From Kitasatospora kifunensis (lineage in GTDB: Bacteria > Actinomycetota > Actinomycetes > Streptomycetales > Streptomycetaceae), in assembly GCF_014203855.1 (NCBI RefSeq), contig NZ_JACHJV010000001.1:5580001-5644000 (forward strand): 64,000 nucleotides of DNA, read 5' to 3'. The number at the start of each line of letters is the position of its first letter. The stretch's first letter is position 1. The notes beneath the pieces are model-generated. The model did no database searches. It was given only the letters and a program-made list of their open reading frames with translations, and was not told where the DNA came from. A program made the translations under genes and the position numbers. Positions 1 to 9,004 of this stretch are shown one piece after another.

Positions 1-663
1 TGTCCACCGCGAGGCGAATCATCTTGCTCAGTGGGTACTTGGTCTCGCCCGCCACCCGCTCGTCACGGTGGTAGGTGACCTGGCCACTGGGGAAGCCCAG
101 CCACGGCACCAGGAGCCGGTAGACCTGCTGCTGGTCCGGCAGCGCCTTGAGCGCGTCGACCGCCTCGCGGCTCAGCAGTCGGAAGTCGCCCGCCTGGGAG
201 GGGACCCGCTTGCCGACCATGCGGCGCATCAGCCAGTAGTAGAGGCCGGCGGTGCGGCGCTTGAAGCCCGTGTCGGTGCTGCGATCCGAGCGAACGCCGT
301 AGACGATGTCCAGCTTGTCGCGCTTGGCGAGCTCGAGCATCTCGGCGATCTTCTCCGGCGGGTCCTGGAGGTCGGCATCGATGCTCGCGACGTATCTACC
401 CACCGAGCTGTGCAGACCGGCTGTCAATGCGGCCTGGTGGCCCGAGTTGCGTCGCAGCTCGACCACCCGCAGCTCACGCCACTCGGAACGCAGCTGGTGG
501 AGCAGGGCCGAAGTGCCGTCAGCGCTGCCGTCGTTCACCGCCACGACCTCGTACGGGGCGCCTATGCCGTCCAGTGAGGGGCGGAGCCGGGCGACCAGGG
601 CAGGCAGCGCTTCTTCTTCGTTGTACATCGGTATGACGACAGACAGCTCGGTCCGGTTGGCAT
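1..663 (-). CDS. Family 2 glycosyltransferase, polyprenyl-phosphate sugar synthase type (3' end cut by window)
   Basis: Probably transfers a sugar from a nucleotide donor to polyprenyl phosphate at the inner membrane face (DPM1/GtrB/ArnC class), making a lipid-linked donor. The visible 221 residues hold the GT-A N-terminal strand VVIPMYNEEE (residues 9-18), VNDGSADGT (43-51) and the metal-binding DADLQDPP (96-103), all typical of the class. The C-terminal part, including any membrane anchors, lies beyond base 1. The ATG at 663 is the only usable start after an in-frame stop at 676-678; no good Shine-Dalgarno is visible, so a leaderless or weakly initiated message is possible. It is divergent from a PIG-V-like mannosyltransferase, which would be a natural user of its product. 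The sugar specificity cannot be read from the sequence. Confidence 0.88.
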
Positions 664-828
664 GCAAAGGAGTTGTCAAAGTAGGTTCCCACCCTGAGAA
701 GGCAGTCAAGAGACAGTAGTGATCCCCGGAGTCGGTCGGGGAGCCCAAACTGCCCCGCCATGAGCCTCCATCGCAGGGGGAGAGCTTGGCATAGACTTTA
801 CCATCGCACTACTTTGACATTGCTTGCA
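663..828. promoter_or_regulatory. Divergent control region with an inverted 11-bp motif
   Basis: The same 11 bases, CTACTTTGACA, occur facing outward on both strands: minus strand 684-674 and plus strand 809-819, each followed by a CTTnGCA-like stretch. The TTGACA inside resembles a -35 element, but no convincing -10 is spaced from the plus-strand copy, and the minus-strand copy lies too close to its start codon for a normal promoter. It may be an operator shared by the two divergent genes. Confidence 0.3.
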
Positions 829-854
829 CCTCACCAACCAGCGGAGTCCACAAC

Positions 855-2117
855 TTGAGCACAACATCCGGCACGGCTCAGGAGATACGGGAAGGGGACA
901 CCCCCGCCGGTCTCCAGGCGCCGGCCACCGACGGCAGATGGCCCCGCATCAGGCAATGGGCGATCAGGCTCGCCCCGGCGCTGGGTGCGTTCGGTGCCGC
1001 CAAGCTCGTCGGATTCGCCGTCTTCATGTACTTGCTGCACTGGTCCAAGGACTTCCTGCACAAGCAGGCCGTCTGGGGTGGCGGGGCGCGCCCTTGGGAT
1101 GTCGTGGGCAGCTGGGACGGCTGGTGGTACCAGGACGTGGCCGCCCACGGCTACCACCCGCAGTCGATCGCCGCGGTGGGCGGCATCGAGCACATCAGCC
1201 AGAACTCGGTAGCCTTCTTCCCGGCCTACCCGGCGATGATCCGGGTGGTGATGGCCTGCACCGGGCTGGGCACCTACGGCGCCGGCATGCTGGTCGCCAT
1301 CCTCGGCTCCTTCGCGGCGGCGGCAGGGATCTACATGGTGGCCGCCAGGCTCGGCGGGCACCGCACAGGCGTGATCGCCGCGGTCATCTGGGCAGTGTTC
1401 CCGGGCTCCGGGGTGGAGTGGGCGGTCTACTCGGACTCGATGTTCGTGGCACTGTCGGCGTGGGCCTGCTACGCCGTGATGACCCGTCACTGGGTCGCAG
1501 CGGGGATCCTGACCTGCATCGCCGGCTTGAACCGGCCCACCGCGGGCGCGTTGATCGCCGCCGTGGGGCTCACCGCGCTGATCGCGCTGATCAGGCGCAC
1601 CGACGGGTGGCGGCCGCTGGCCGCGATCCTGATCGCGCCGTGGGGACTGATCGGCTACCTCGGCTGGGTCGGCTACCGGATGGGCGACATGGGCGGCTAC
1701 TTCGCGCTCCAACGCGGCCCCTGGAGCCACTACTTCGACTTCGGCCAGTACACCTTCGAGACGGCGCGCGACGTGATGCTCGGCTATGCCCCGAAGGGGG
1801 CGAACTGCCCGGTGCCGAACATGATCGCTGTCATGCTGCTGCTCGCACTGCCGTGCCTGGTGGTCCTGATGCTGCGGATGCGGCCGCCGCTGGTCCTCGT
1901 GGTCTTCACGCTGCTGACGATCGCTCTGGTGCTGCCCAGCTTCCAGCTGTTCCCCAACCTGTCGCGCTACCTCCTTCCGACGTTCCCGCTGTACATCCCG
2001 CTGGCGATGGCCCTGCGGCGACTCAAGCTGTCGAGCCTGATCATCGTGCTGGGCGTGGTCGCGGCGGCCTCCGGCTGGTACGCGGGCTACGCGCTCTTCG
2101 AGCTCGGCATTCCGTAA
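855..2117 (+). CDS. PIG-V-like integral membrane mannosyltransferase
   Basis: A 420-residue multi-spanning membrane protein resembling the actinobacterial PIG-V/GT-C glycosyltransferases, which use a polyprenyl-phosphate sugar donor on the outer membrane face. The motif SWDGWWY (86-92) followed by AAHGY matches the conserved first-loop motif of this family, and later come YSDSMF and GLNRPTAG segments also usual for it. About nine to ten hydrophobic segments can be counted. Start: TTG at 855, chosen because GCGGAG at 842-847 is a good ribosome-binding site and the N-terminus is in register. The divergent neighbour is a likely polyprenyl-phosphate sugar synthase, so the two could supply and use one donor. 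The acceptor is unknown. Confidence 0.75.
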   Translation: MSTTSGTAQEIREGDTPAGLQAPATDGRWPRIRQWAIRLAPALGAFGAAKLVGFAVFMYLLHWSKDFLHKQAVWGGGARPWDVVGSWDGWWYQDVAAHGYHPQSIAAVGGIEHISQNSVAFFPAYPAMIRVVMACTGLGTYGAGMLVAILGSFAAAAGIYMVAARLGGHRTGVIAAVIWAVFPGSGVEWAVYSDSMFVALSAWACYAVMTRHWVAAGILTCIAGLNRPTAGALIAAVGLTALIALIRRTDGWRPLAAILIAPWGLIGYLGWVGYRMGDMGGYFALQRGPWSHYFDFGQYTFETARDVMLGYAPKGANCPVPNMIAVMLLLALPCLVVLMLRMRPPLVLVVFTLLTIALVLPSFQLFPNLSRYLLPTFPLYIPLAMALRRLKLSSLIIVLGVVAAASGWYAGYALFELGIP

Positions 2118-2138
2118 TCTGCGGCCCCACCGCGACTG

Positions 2139-2188
2139 GTGCGCCCGGTCGGACGACCCCCGCTCGAGGGGCGTCCGACCGGGCGCAC
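2139..2188. terminator. Bidirectional terminator hairpin
   Basis: Perfect 17-bp arms (2139-2155 and 2172-2188, GTGCGCCCGGTCGGACG and its complement) with an inner CCCC/GGGG extension. It lies between two convergent genes and has no T-run, as is common in streptomycetes. Confidence 0.8.
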
Positions 2189-2245
2189 CTGCATGACGGC
2201 CGGCCGTGGCACTCAGCTGCGCCACCGTGTCGGCGCGCCAACTCG

Positions 2246-3718
2246 TCAGGCGAAGGTGTTGGGGCTCCAGATGTTGCCGCCGATTCCTTCGCCGCCTTCC
2301 TTCTTGTAGATGACGATGTTGCCGTCGTCCTGGAGCTTGAAGTAGGCGCCGGCGGCCCAGAAGGTGCCCGAGGCCCAGAGGCTGCCGTTGCCGCCTCCGC
2401 CGCCGGCGCGGTAGACGACCAGGTTGCCGTCGGACTGCATGGCCAGCCAGGCGCCGGGGTTGCCGGCGGTGCCGCTGTTCCACATGACACCGCCGTCGCT
2501 CTTGCGGTAGAGGACGAGGTTGCCGTCGGCCTGCATCTCCAGCACGGTGGACTTCGCCTCCATCCACCGGGTCGACCAGATCGGCGTGTTGGAGGCGACG
2601 GTGCTGTTCTCGCGCAGCGTGCCGGTGCTCCACAGTGCGCCACCGGTGTCGGTGCTGCCGTCCTTCTTGTAGAGGACGATGTTGCCGTCGTCCTGGATAC
2701 GGAGGTAGGCACCGGCGTTGGGGTAGGTGTGCGACTCCCAGATCGCGCCGCCGGTGTACTGGCCTCCGTCCTTCTTGTAGACGACGAAGTTGCCGTCGTC
2801 CTGCATGAGGGCGTACGCACCCGCGTTGCCACCGGTGTTGCTGCTCCACAGGATGCCGCCCGGGATACCGCGGTGGGTGACGGTGAGGTTGCCGTCGCCC
2901 TGCATGGTGAGTTGGAGGTCCCGGCCGGCCACGCTCTGGCCGGAGGCGATCTTGGTGCCGGGGGCCAGCACAGGACCACCCTGGGTCGTCGCGGTGCTCA
3001 CCCAGGTGGCGAGGTCGTCGACGCGGGTGGCGGTGGCACTGGTGCGGGTCTCGGACTCGCCCAGGCAGCCGCCCTGCCAGGAACGGCTGTTGATGGCGGC
3101 CAGCTCCACGGTGCCGTTCTTCTCCCGCAGGACGGGGCCGCCGGCGTCGCCCTTGCACACCGCCGCGCCCGTGGTCTTGGGGCTGACGGCCAGGGTGGTG
3201 GCGTCGGCGCTGTCCACACCGAACGCGCCAGTGTGGGCCTGCTGCGGGACCCACTCGTCCTTGGTACGCCCCCAGCCGGCTATCCGCAGGGCGTCGCCCG
3301 GTGCGGCCGGCACGGTGGCCAGGGCCACGGGGGTGATCCCGAAGACGGGGTGGGAGAGCTTGGCCAGGACCAGGTCGCGGTCCTGACGCGGCACCAGCTG
3401 CACCACGTCGGCCGTCGTGGCGCCCAGGGCCACCGTGCTCTTGGTCTTCGGTGTACCGGCATCGACCGCCGAGCCCTGGGCAGGGTCCGCGGCGAAGCAG
3501 CCGGCGGCGGTCAGGACCCAGGACGGGTCGATCAGGACGCCGGAGCAGGCGCGCCGGTTCTGCTCCTGGTCACCGATGGTGATCTTGGCGGTGTAGGCGT
3601 AGCTGTTCTGAGAGACCGGGTCGCCGGAGACCGCCTGGGCGGTCGGACCGCTCAGTGCGGTGGCGGCAGCGGCGGCGAGTGCGGCGATCGTCCCGATGCG
3701 CGGGAGCTGGCCCTTCAT
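2246..3718 (-). CDS. Secreted pseudo-trypsin domain fused to B-lectin (mannose-binding) domain
   Basis: A 490-residue exported protein. Residues 1-30 form a signal peptide ending near AQA. Residues about 32-245 have a trypsin-like (S1) fold, but the catalytic triad is broken: the usual TAAHC reads TAAGC (Gly73 at the His position) and GDSGGP reads GDAGGP (Ala192 at the Ser position), while an Asp (115, RQDRDLVLA) is kept. Cys pairs of the fold remain. The C-terminal half is a bulb-type lectin region with five intact QxDGNxVxY mannose-site motifs (such as QDDGNFVVY and QADGNLVLY) and one degenerate copy. It is therefore probably a binding protein, not a protease. Streptomycete trypsin-like domains with Ala at the Ser position exist, so loss of activity may be inherited. 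The neighbouring same-strand secreted protein may be a partner. Start ATG at 3718 with AAGGACC upstream. Confidence 0.85.
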   Translation of the reverse strand: MKGQLPRIGTIAALAAAAATALSGPTAQAVSGDPVSQNSYAYTAKITIGDQEQNRRACSGVLIDPSWVLTAAGCFAADPAQGSAVDAGTPKTKSTVALGATTADVVQLVPRQDRDLVLAKLSHPVFGITPVALATVPAAPGDALRIAGWGRTKDEWVPQQAHTGAFGVDSADATTLAVSPKTTGAAVCKGDAGGPVLREKNGTVELAAINSRSWQGGCLGESETRTSATATRVDDLATWVSTATTQGGPVLAPGTKIASGQSVAGRDLQLTMQGDGNLTVTHRGIPGGILWSSNTGGNAGAYALMQDDGNFVVYKKDGGQYTGGAIWESHTYPNAGAYLRIQDDGNIVLYKKDGSTDTGGALWSTGTLRENSTVASNTPIWSTRWMEAKSTVLEMQADGNLVLYRKSDGGVMWNSGTAGNPGAWLAMQSDGNLVVYRAGGGGGNGSLWASGTFWAAGAYFKLQDDGNIVIYKKEGGEGIGGNIWSPNTFA

Positions 3719-3808
3719 GGTGGTCCTTTGATGTCGCTTCAGGAATTGGGTACCCGGCCAGCGCGGGGCAGGCGGGGGCCGGGCGGAGGTCTGACGCTCG
3801 GACCGGCG

Positions 3809-4357
3809 TCAGCCGGTGGCGCGCAGTTCGACCAGGACGGTGGGGGCGGTACCGGTGCTGACGCCTTCGCCGACGGGGGTGAACTGGTTCTTGGCGACGT
3901 CGACGACCTGGGTCTGGGTCTGGCCGCTGGGGGTGAGGGTGGCGCGGATGGGGTGGCTCTGGGTCTTCAGCGCGAAGACGTCCTTCATCTCCAGCGTCAG
4001 GTAGCCGCTGGCACCGGTGACGCGGAAGCAGAACTGGCCGCCGGTGCTGGTGCGGGACATGACCTGGATGTCGGCGTCGGGCGTGGTGGCGCAGTCGGCC
4101 AGCACGATGTGGCCGTCGCCCTGCTTGAGGGTGATGCCCTGATCGCGCAGGATCCGGTCCGCGCCAGGGTAAGCGAAGTCCTCGACGGCCGGCGGCGGAG
4201 TGGTGGTGGCCTGGGTCGGCTGTGCGGTAGCGGTTGGAGCGGGGGATGGCGACGCGGTGGCGTCCGTGCTCCCCGCGGCCAGGGCCGAGGTGGTGGCGGC
4301 CACTGCCGCTGCGCCGGCCAGGCAGACCGCCAGGAGGGCCCGCTGATGACGTGTCAC
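3809..4357 (-). CDS. Small secreted protein of unknown function
   Basis: A 182-residue exported protein without a recognised domain. The start is GTG at 4357, preceded by GGAAGGA at proper spacing; the upstream in-frame ATG would add an unlikely Cys/Trp-rich leader. A signal peptide (about 1-35, ending in a Leu/Ala-rich core) is followed by a Ser/Pro/Thr-rich linker, then a folded domain of about 120 residues. That domain has a KQGDGHIVLADC stretch recalling the QxDG lectin motif, and two cysteines. It lies 90 bp upstream of the pseudo-trypsin/lectin gene on the same strand and is probably co-transcribed with it, so a shared extracellular role is likely. The specific function is unknown. Confidence 0.7.
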   Translation of the reverse strand: MTRHQRALLAVCLAGAAAVAATTSALAAGSTDATASPSPAPTATAQPTQATTTPPPAVEDFAYPGADRILRDQGITLKQGDGHIVLADCATTPDADIQVMSRTSTGGQFCFRVTGASGYLTLEMKDVFALKTQSHPIRATLTPSGQTQTQVVDVAKNQFTPVGEGVSTGTAPTVLVELRATG

Positions 4358-4718
4358 GACGTTGTTCCTTCCGAGAAAGTGTGCTCCGCCCCTGGGGATA
4401 GGTCCGCACCAGGCAAGGCTGAGGCAAAGAAAGTACCAGAGTAAAAGCAATAGAAAGAGTCACGTAAGAGAATAGTAAAGATCAATATGAGGCATGTCAC
4501 AAACGTTTGTTAGCGGATGGTCTACCCCCTGACGATGCGATAGCTTGCCGCGCGGGGGTCTCTTCGTGCCCGACCGGACCACCTTGAACTGGTGCTCCCG
4601 GCGGGATCCGGCGTGCCGCGAAGCTGCCGGCGCGCGTCTGGTTTGAACTCTGACGAGCCATTAGAAAATCAGCCATGGATGGCCCTCGCACTACTGTTTC
4701 GGCGAGGAAGGATCACGC
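4358..4718. promoter_or_regulatory. AT-rich divergent intergenic region with a 12-bp palindrome
   Basis: A 361-bp gap between the small secreted gene (minus) and the large toxin gene (plus), clearly richer in A/T than its surroundings around 4430-4510. It contains the perfect palindrome ACAAACGTTTGT (4499-4510), whose central CG step is typical of LacI-type operators. It probably holds promoters in both directions; no clear -35/-10 pair could be assigned. No gene was seen in it. Confidence 0.45.
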
Positions 4719-7700
4719 GTGCGTATCGGAATAGCCGCCGGTGGCAAGGCCGGTGGAGTCGGGAGGGCGGGACCGATCCCGCCTGGGGGCCGCGGCCGCC
4801 CAAGAGGCGGCAAGCGTGGGTGGTTGCTCAGTACGCGGGTGCTGTGTGCGGGTCTCCTGCCACTGACGTTGATGGCGGGACTGACCGGCGCGGATACCGC
4901 GTTCGCGGCAGACCCCCAGGACGCTGTCACGGTGGAGGCGCTGCCGGACACCGACCGGGCCAAGGCCCTGGAACTGTGGCTGACAGGTGGTCCCGGGGTG
5001 CATGCGGCTGCCGAGCAGGCGTTGCTCGGCAGCGATCAGGACGTACACGACTTCCTTGATCACACGGGCCGGACCGCGGAGTTGAATGACGAGCGGGTCA
5101 CCACGGTCCAGTTGTACAGTGCCGGTGGGCGGGGTATGCGCGAGGCGGCGCTGAAGGCGCTGTCCGGGCCGCCGCAGGATCTGCAGGCGTTCCTGACGGA
5201 TGGCTGGCTCCAGCCGCTGGCGATGGACGAGCGGGTCCGTGTCACTCAGATCATCAGCGCGGGTGGACCAGGGGTCAAAGCGGCCGGTGTCAAGGCGCTG
5301 GAGGGTACCGCCGCGGACGTGCGGGCCTTCCTGGTGTCGGATCAGTACACGGCGCGGGACAACGACGACCGGGTTCAGGTCGTGCAGTTGTACAGCGCGG
5401 GCCAGACCGAGGTGAAAGCCGCCGCGCTGGTGGCGCTGTCCGGGTCGATGGACGACATCCGCGAGTTCCTGAAGGTCGGTCAGTACACGGCCCGCTCGCG
5501 TGACCAGGAGACCGCGAAGGTGGCGGACCTGGCCCAGCAGGCCAAGGACGAAGGCGCGGCGGCGGCGCAGAAGACCCAGGCCGCCCAGGACGCCTCGCAG
5601 CGCGCGGTGGACGCCGCCAACGCGGCCAAGGATTCCGCGTCACAAGCCGCGGCACAGATGGGGGCGGCCAGGGACGACACGGCGAAGGCTGCCTCCGCCG
5701 CCGCACAGGCGACCAACGCGGCCAACGGTGCGGCGGACGCGGCCGCCCAAGCCGGTGTCGCCGCACAGGAGGCCAACACCTCGTCGCATAGCGCGGCTTC
5801 GGCTGCCTCGCTGGCGGCCTCCGCCGCCGCAAGCGCGAACCGCGCCGCGGCGAAGGCGCGTCAGGCCGCGGGCCGGGCGTGGTCGGACGCCGGTCAGGCG
5901 GACACGGCCAAGCAGGCTGCCCAGGAAGCGCGCGACGCCGCACAAGGAGCGCAGACCGCGGCGGATGCCGCCCAGCAAGCCTCGGACTCGGTCGCTTCGG
6001 CCGGGCAAGCGGCGAAGGCCGCCGCCGGGGCCGGGGCGAATGCCCAGCAGGCCTCTAGCGCGGCTACGACCGCCGGAAACCTGGCGGGCACCGCGAGTTC
6101 GCAGTCGGCGGCGGCCAAGCAGGCCGCCGACAGCGCCAACCGGCACGCCCAGGAGGCCATGCGCGCCGCCGGAGCCTCGCAGGGGCTGGCGGACAGTGCG
6201 GGCAAGGCGGCCGCGGACGCGAAGAACGCGGCCGCCTCCGCGGCCCAGCACGCGCAGGCCGCCGCGGATGAGGCGGACCGGGCCGTGCAGCACAAGGGCG
6301 AGGCCCAGGGCAACGCCCAACAGGCCACCGACGACGCCACCGGCGCCCAGCAGGCCGCTGACGCTGCCAGCAACGCCGTCGACCAAGCCAAGTCGGTCGA
6401 CGACCTGGCCCGCAAGGTCGAGGCCGAGGACCTCACCAACCGCACCAACGCGTCGATCGAGCAGGCCAAGGACCTCAAGGCCGACTACGACCGGCAGCAG
6501 GCGGACCTTATCGCGAAGCGTGACGGTGCCAAGCAGTTGGACGACCAGGCCAGGCAGCTGGCCGCCACAGCAGCGCAGCCCGGGGCCGACCCGGCGCAGG
6601 TGGCCCGCGACGGGCGCCGGATCGCGCTGGCAGCACTGAAGACCCGCGGTCCGTGGAGCCGTCAGGCAGCCGAGGTTGCCCTGTCCGACTCCGACGACGC
6701 GGTTGTCGACTACGCGCGCACCGGCTGGCAGCAGGCCGCCGTCCAGGACGACCGCGCCAGCGTCTCCTACGCCGCCGGCGCCGGCAGCCCGGACCTGCGC
6801 TCGGCCGCGGAGAAGACCCTGGCCGCCAACGATCCGGCGCAGATCACCGCGTTCATCAACAGCGGCCAGTACCAGGCGGCGGCCAACGACGACCGGGTGC
6901 GCATCACCCAGATCGTCAACGCCGGCGGCCCCGGGGTGAAGGCCGGCGGCATCAAGGCGCTCGGCGGCACCGTGCCCGACCTGCGTGCCTTCCTGAACGA
7001 CGGCCAGTTCATCGCCCGCACCAACGACGAACGCGTCCAGGCCACCCAGTTGTTCTCCAGCGGCGGACCGGAGGTCAAGGCGGCCGCCCGGATCGCGCTG
7101 GAGGGCCCGCCGTCACTGCTGCACAACTTCGTGCAGGTAGGCCAGATCCAGGCCCAGCGTAAGGACCAGCTCGCCGCCACCCACACGGCCCTGATCCAGC
7201 AGATGATCTCCCAAGCCGCCGCCGGCGCGGCCCAGGCCCATCAGGACGCCGCCACCGCCGCGCAGTTTGCTGCCACCGCCCGCCAGGCGGCCGACGACGC
7301 CAACAACTACGCCGACCAGGCCAAGCAGTCCGCCGCCCAGGCCGCCCAGTACAGCGACCAGGCCAAGCAGTCTGCCCAGCAGGCCAGCCAGGCGGCCAAC
7401 CAGGCCGTCCAGTCCGCCAAGCAGGCCGCCCAGGCCCAGGGCGCCGCCCAGCGCGACGCCGGCGCCGCTGCCGCTTCGGCTGCCAAGGCGGCGGATGCCG
7501 CCGACTACGCGCACCGCACCGCCAACGACGCCTTCGCTGCCGCCCGCCAGGCCCGCCAGGCCGCGACTGCGGCCGGCAAGGACGCCAACGCGGCCAAGCA
7601 GGCCGCAAGTGACGCCTGGACAGCCGCCGTCACCAAGCAGCAGCAGGAAGAGGAAGCAGCTCGCCGCGAGGCTGAACGCCTGGCGAAGGAACAGGCAGAC

Positions 7701-8981
7701 AAGCAGGCACAGGCCGAGGTGATGCGAGAGTACATCGCCAACAGCCACATGTGGGACGACCCCTACGCCGCCCAGCACAAGGCCGAGGCGCAGAAGCGCC
7801 AGTACGACGCCTGGGTCAAGATCTGCACCCTTCCCAAGGAGGACACCGAGGGGAACAACAGGGACTTCCTCTTCGGCGTCGGGTTCATCGGGGTCTCGCT
7901 CTTCGGGGCAGTGGGGGGCGCGATCCACAAGGTCCTCTACTTGGGCAGCGCTCCAGGAACGGACCTCCACCCCGACCCTGTCAATGACTACCTGCAATGG
8001 GCCGCAAGCCGCGGCGTGCACATCGGCAGCGCCAACTGGGAATCGGGAACATTCCTCTTGGCCAGCCTGGGGGACAGCTACGCAAGCACACCGGAAGTTC
8101 CGCCGGCGCCCTTCAGTAAGCTTGATACCGAATCCAGTATCCTGAACCTCCTTGACTGCGCCGGTAAGTTCGCCACGCACAGCTTCGTGGCCGGCACCCA
8201 GGTCCTGATGGCCGATGGCACAACCAAGAGCATCGATCAGATCGTTCCGGGCGACCTGATCAAGAACTCCGCGCCCGAAGCCAGTGACACGCAGACCCAC
8301 TCGGTCGCCGCGGTGCACGTCACCACCACCGACCGCGACTTCACCGACGTCACCCTCGACACACCCGGCTCCCCCGCGGTCGTCTCCTCAACCTCCAACC
8401 ACCCTTACTACGACGTCACGGCACACGTCTGGACGAACGCTGGCGACCTCCAGCCCGGCGACCGCCTGCAGACCCCCAGCGGCAGCGCGACCGTCCGCAC
8501 GATCACGTCGTACACCCGCCCACAGACCACCTACGACCTGACCGTCGACGGCCTCCACACGTACTATGTCGTGGCGGGCGGTGTACCGATCCTGGTCCAC
8601 AACACAAATGGCCCATACGTTTGCGATCTTCTGGCATCCGAGGCGAGCGGTGGCCATGCAGTAGCTCGCCACGTGGGAAAGGATGATGCCTTTCTGTGGG
8701 GGCGGAATATACCAAATGCTTCCACGTATGTGGATCTTCCGGCGGCAACCCGTGAGACGCAGGCCAATCTTGATGCGCATACCGCCGATATCCGGGCATG
8801 GCTCTCAGGGAGTAGTCCGCAGCTTCCGATCCGCAATTCGATCGTGGATAAAGCAGATGCGCGCGTGCTAAGTCGAGGCACTGGGGGTGAAGTGCCGGGA
8901 AATACTGTTGTTACGATTCTTCGCAGGGATGCAAATATGCCGGACGGCTTCCGTATCCATACTTCATACGTCGATCCGTGA
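4719..8981 (+). CDS. Secreted polymorphic toxin: ALF repeats, coiled coil, HINT, RNase A-like toxin tip
   Basis: A 1420-residue exported protein. GTG start at 4719 after GAGGAAGGA. Signal peptide about 1-65 (long basic N-region, cleavage near AFAA). Two blocks of ALF-type repeats (about 70-245 and 625-815; recurring GGPGVKAAG, DLRAFL, NDDRVQVTQL) flank and alternate with very Ala/Gln-rich coiled-coil stretches (about 245-560 and 820-980). Residues about 1150-1295 form a HINT (intein/hedgehog-like) self-processing domain: SFVAGTQVLMADG, NHPYYDV and a terminal ILVHN. The last 125 residues look like the bacterial RNase A-like toxin of CdiA tips: GGHAVARHVGK, with His1318 and Arg1329 eleven residues apart and a final Thr1415-x-Tyr1417. 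From memory this is the His/Arg/Thr/Tyr set of the Yersinia kristensenii toxin. Presumed role: HINT-released RNase acting on competitors. The delivery route is inferred only. Confidence 0.87.
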   Translation: MRIGIAAGGKAGGVGRAGPIPPGGRGRPRGGKRGWLLSTRVLCAGLLPLTLMAGLTGADTAFAADPQDAVTVEALPDTDRAKALELWLTGGPGVHAAAEQALLGSDQDVHDFLDHTGRTAELNDERVTTVQLYSAGGRGMREAALKALSGPPQDLQAFLTDGWLQPLAMDERVRVTQIISAGGPGVKAAGVKALEGTAADVRAFLVSDQYTARDNDDRVQVVQLYSAGQTEVKAAALVALSGSMDDIREFLKVGQYTARSRDQETAKVADLAQQAKDEGAAAAQKTQAAQDASQRAVDAANAAKDSASQAAAQMGAARDDTAKAASAAAQATNAANGAADAAAQAGVAAQEANTSSHSAASAASLAASAAASANRAAAKARQAAGRAWSDAGQADTAKQAAQEARDAAQGAQTAADAAQQASDSVASAGQAAKAAAGAGANAQQASSAATTAGNLAGTASSQSAAAKQAADSANRHAQEAMRAAGASQGLADSAGKAAADAKNAAASAAQHAQAAADEADRAVQHKGEAQGNAQQATDDATGAQQAADAASNAVDQAKSVDDLARKVEAEDLTNRTNASIEQAKDLKADYDRQQADLIAKRDGAKQLDDQARQLAATAAQPGADPAQVARDGRRIALAALKTRGPWSRQAAEVALSDSDDAVVDYARTGWQQAAVQDDRASVSYAAGAGSPDLRSAAEKTLAANDPAQITAFINSGQYQAAANDDRVRITQIVNAGGPGVKAGGIKALGGTVPDLRAFLNDGQFIARTNDERVQATQLFSSGGPEVKAAARIALEGPPSLLHNFVQVGQIQAQRKDQLAATHTALIQQMISQAAAGAAQAHQDAATAAQFAATARQAADDANNYADQAKQSAAQAAQYSDQAKQSAQQASQAANQAVQSAKQAAQAQGAAQRDAGAAAASAAKAADAADYAHRTANDAFAAARQARQAATAAGKDANAAKQAASDAWTAAVTKQQQEEEAARREAERLAKEQADKQAQAEVMREYIANSHMWDDPYAAQHKAEAQKRQYDAWVKICTLPKEDTEGNNRDFLFGVGFIGVSLFGAVGGAIHKVLYLGSAPGTDLHPDPVNDYLQWAASRGVHIGSANWESGTFLLASLGDSYASTPEVPPAPFSKLDTESSILNLLDCAGKFATHSFVAGTQVLMADGTTKSIDQIVPGDLIKNSAPEASDTQTHSVAAVHVTTTDRDFTDVTLDTPGSPAVVSSTSNHPYYDVTAHVWTNAGDLQPGDRLQTPSGSATVRTITSYTRPQTTYDLTVDGLHTYYVVAGGVPILVHNTNGPYVCDLLASEASGGHAVARHVGKDDAFLWGRNIPNASTYVDLPAATRETQANLDAHTADIRAWLSGSSPQLPIRNSIVDKADARVLSRGTGGEVPGNTVVTILRRDANMPDGFRIHTSYVDP

Positions 8982-9004
8982 CAGGACTTCAGGGGAAGAT
9001 ATTT

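Noticed and set aside
824..4444. A 1206-codon open frame on the plus strand across several genes, and similar long frames opposite uvrA, uvrC and zwf
   Set aside because: They lie over genes with clear family matches, have Arg/Gly/His-rich low-complexity translations and no similarity. Long antisense frames are expected at over 70% GC.
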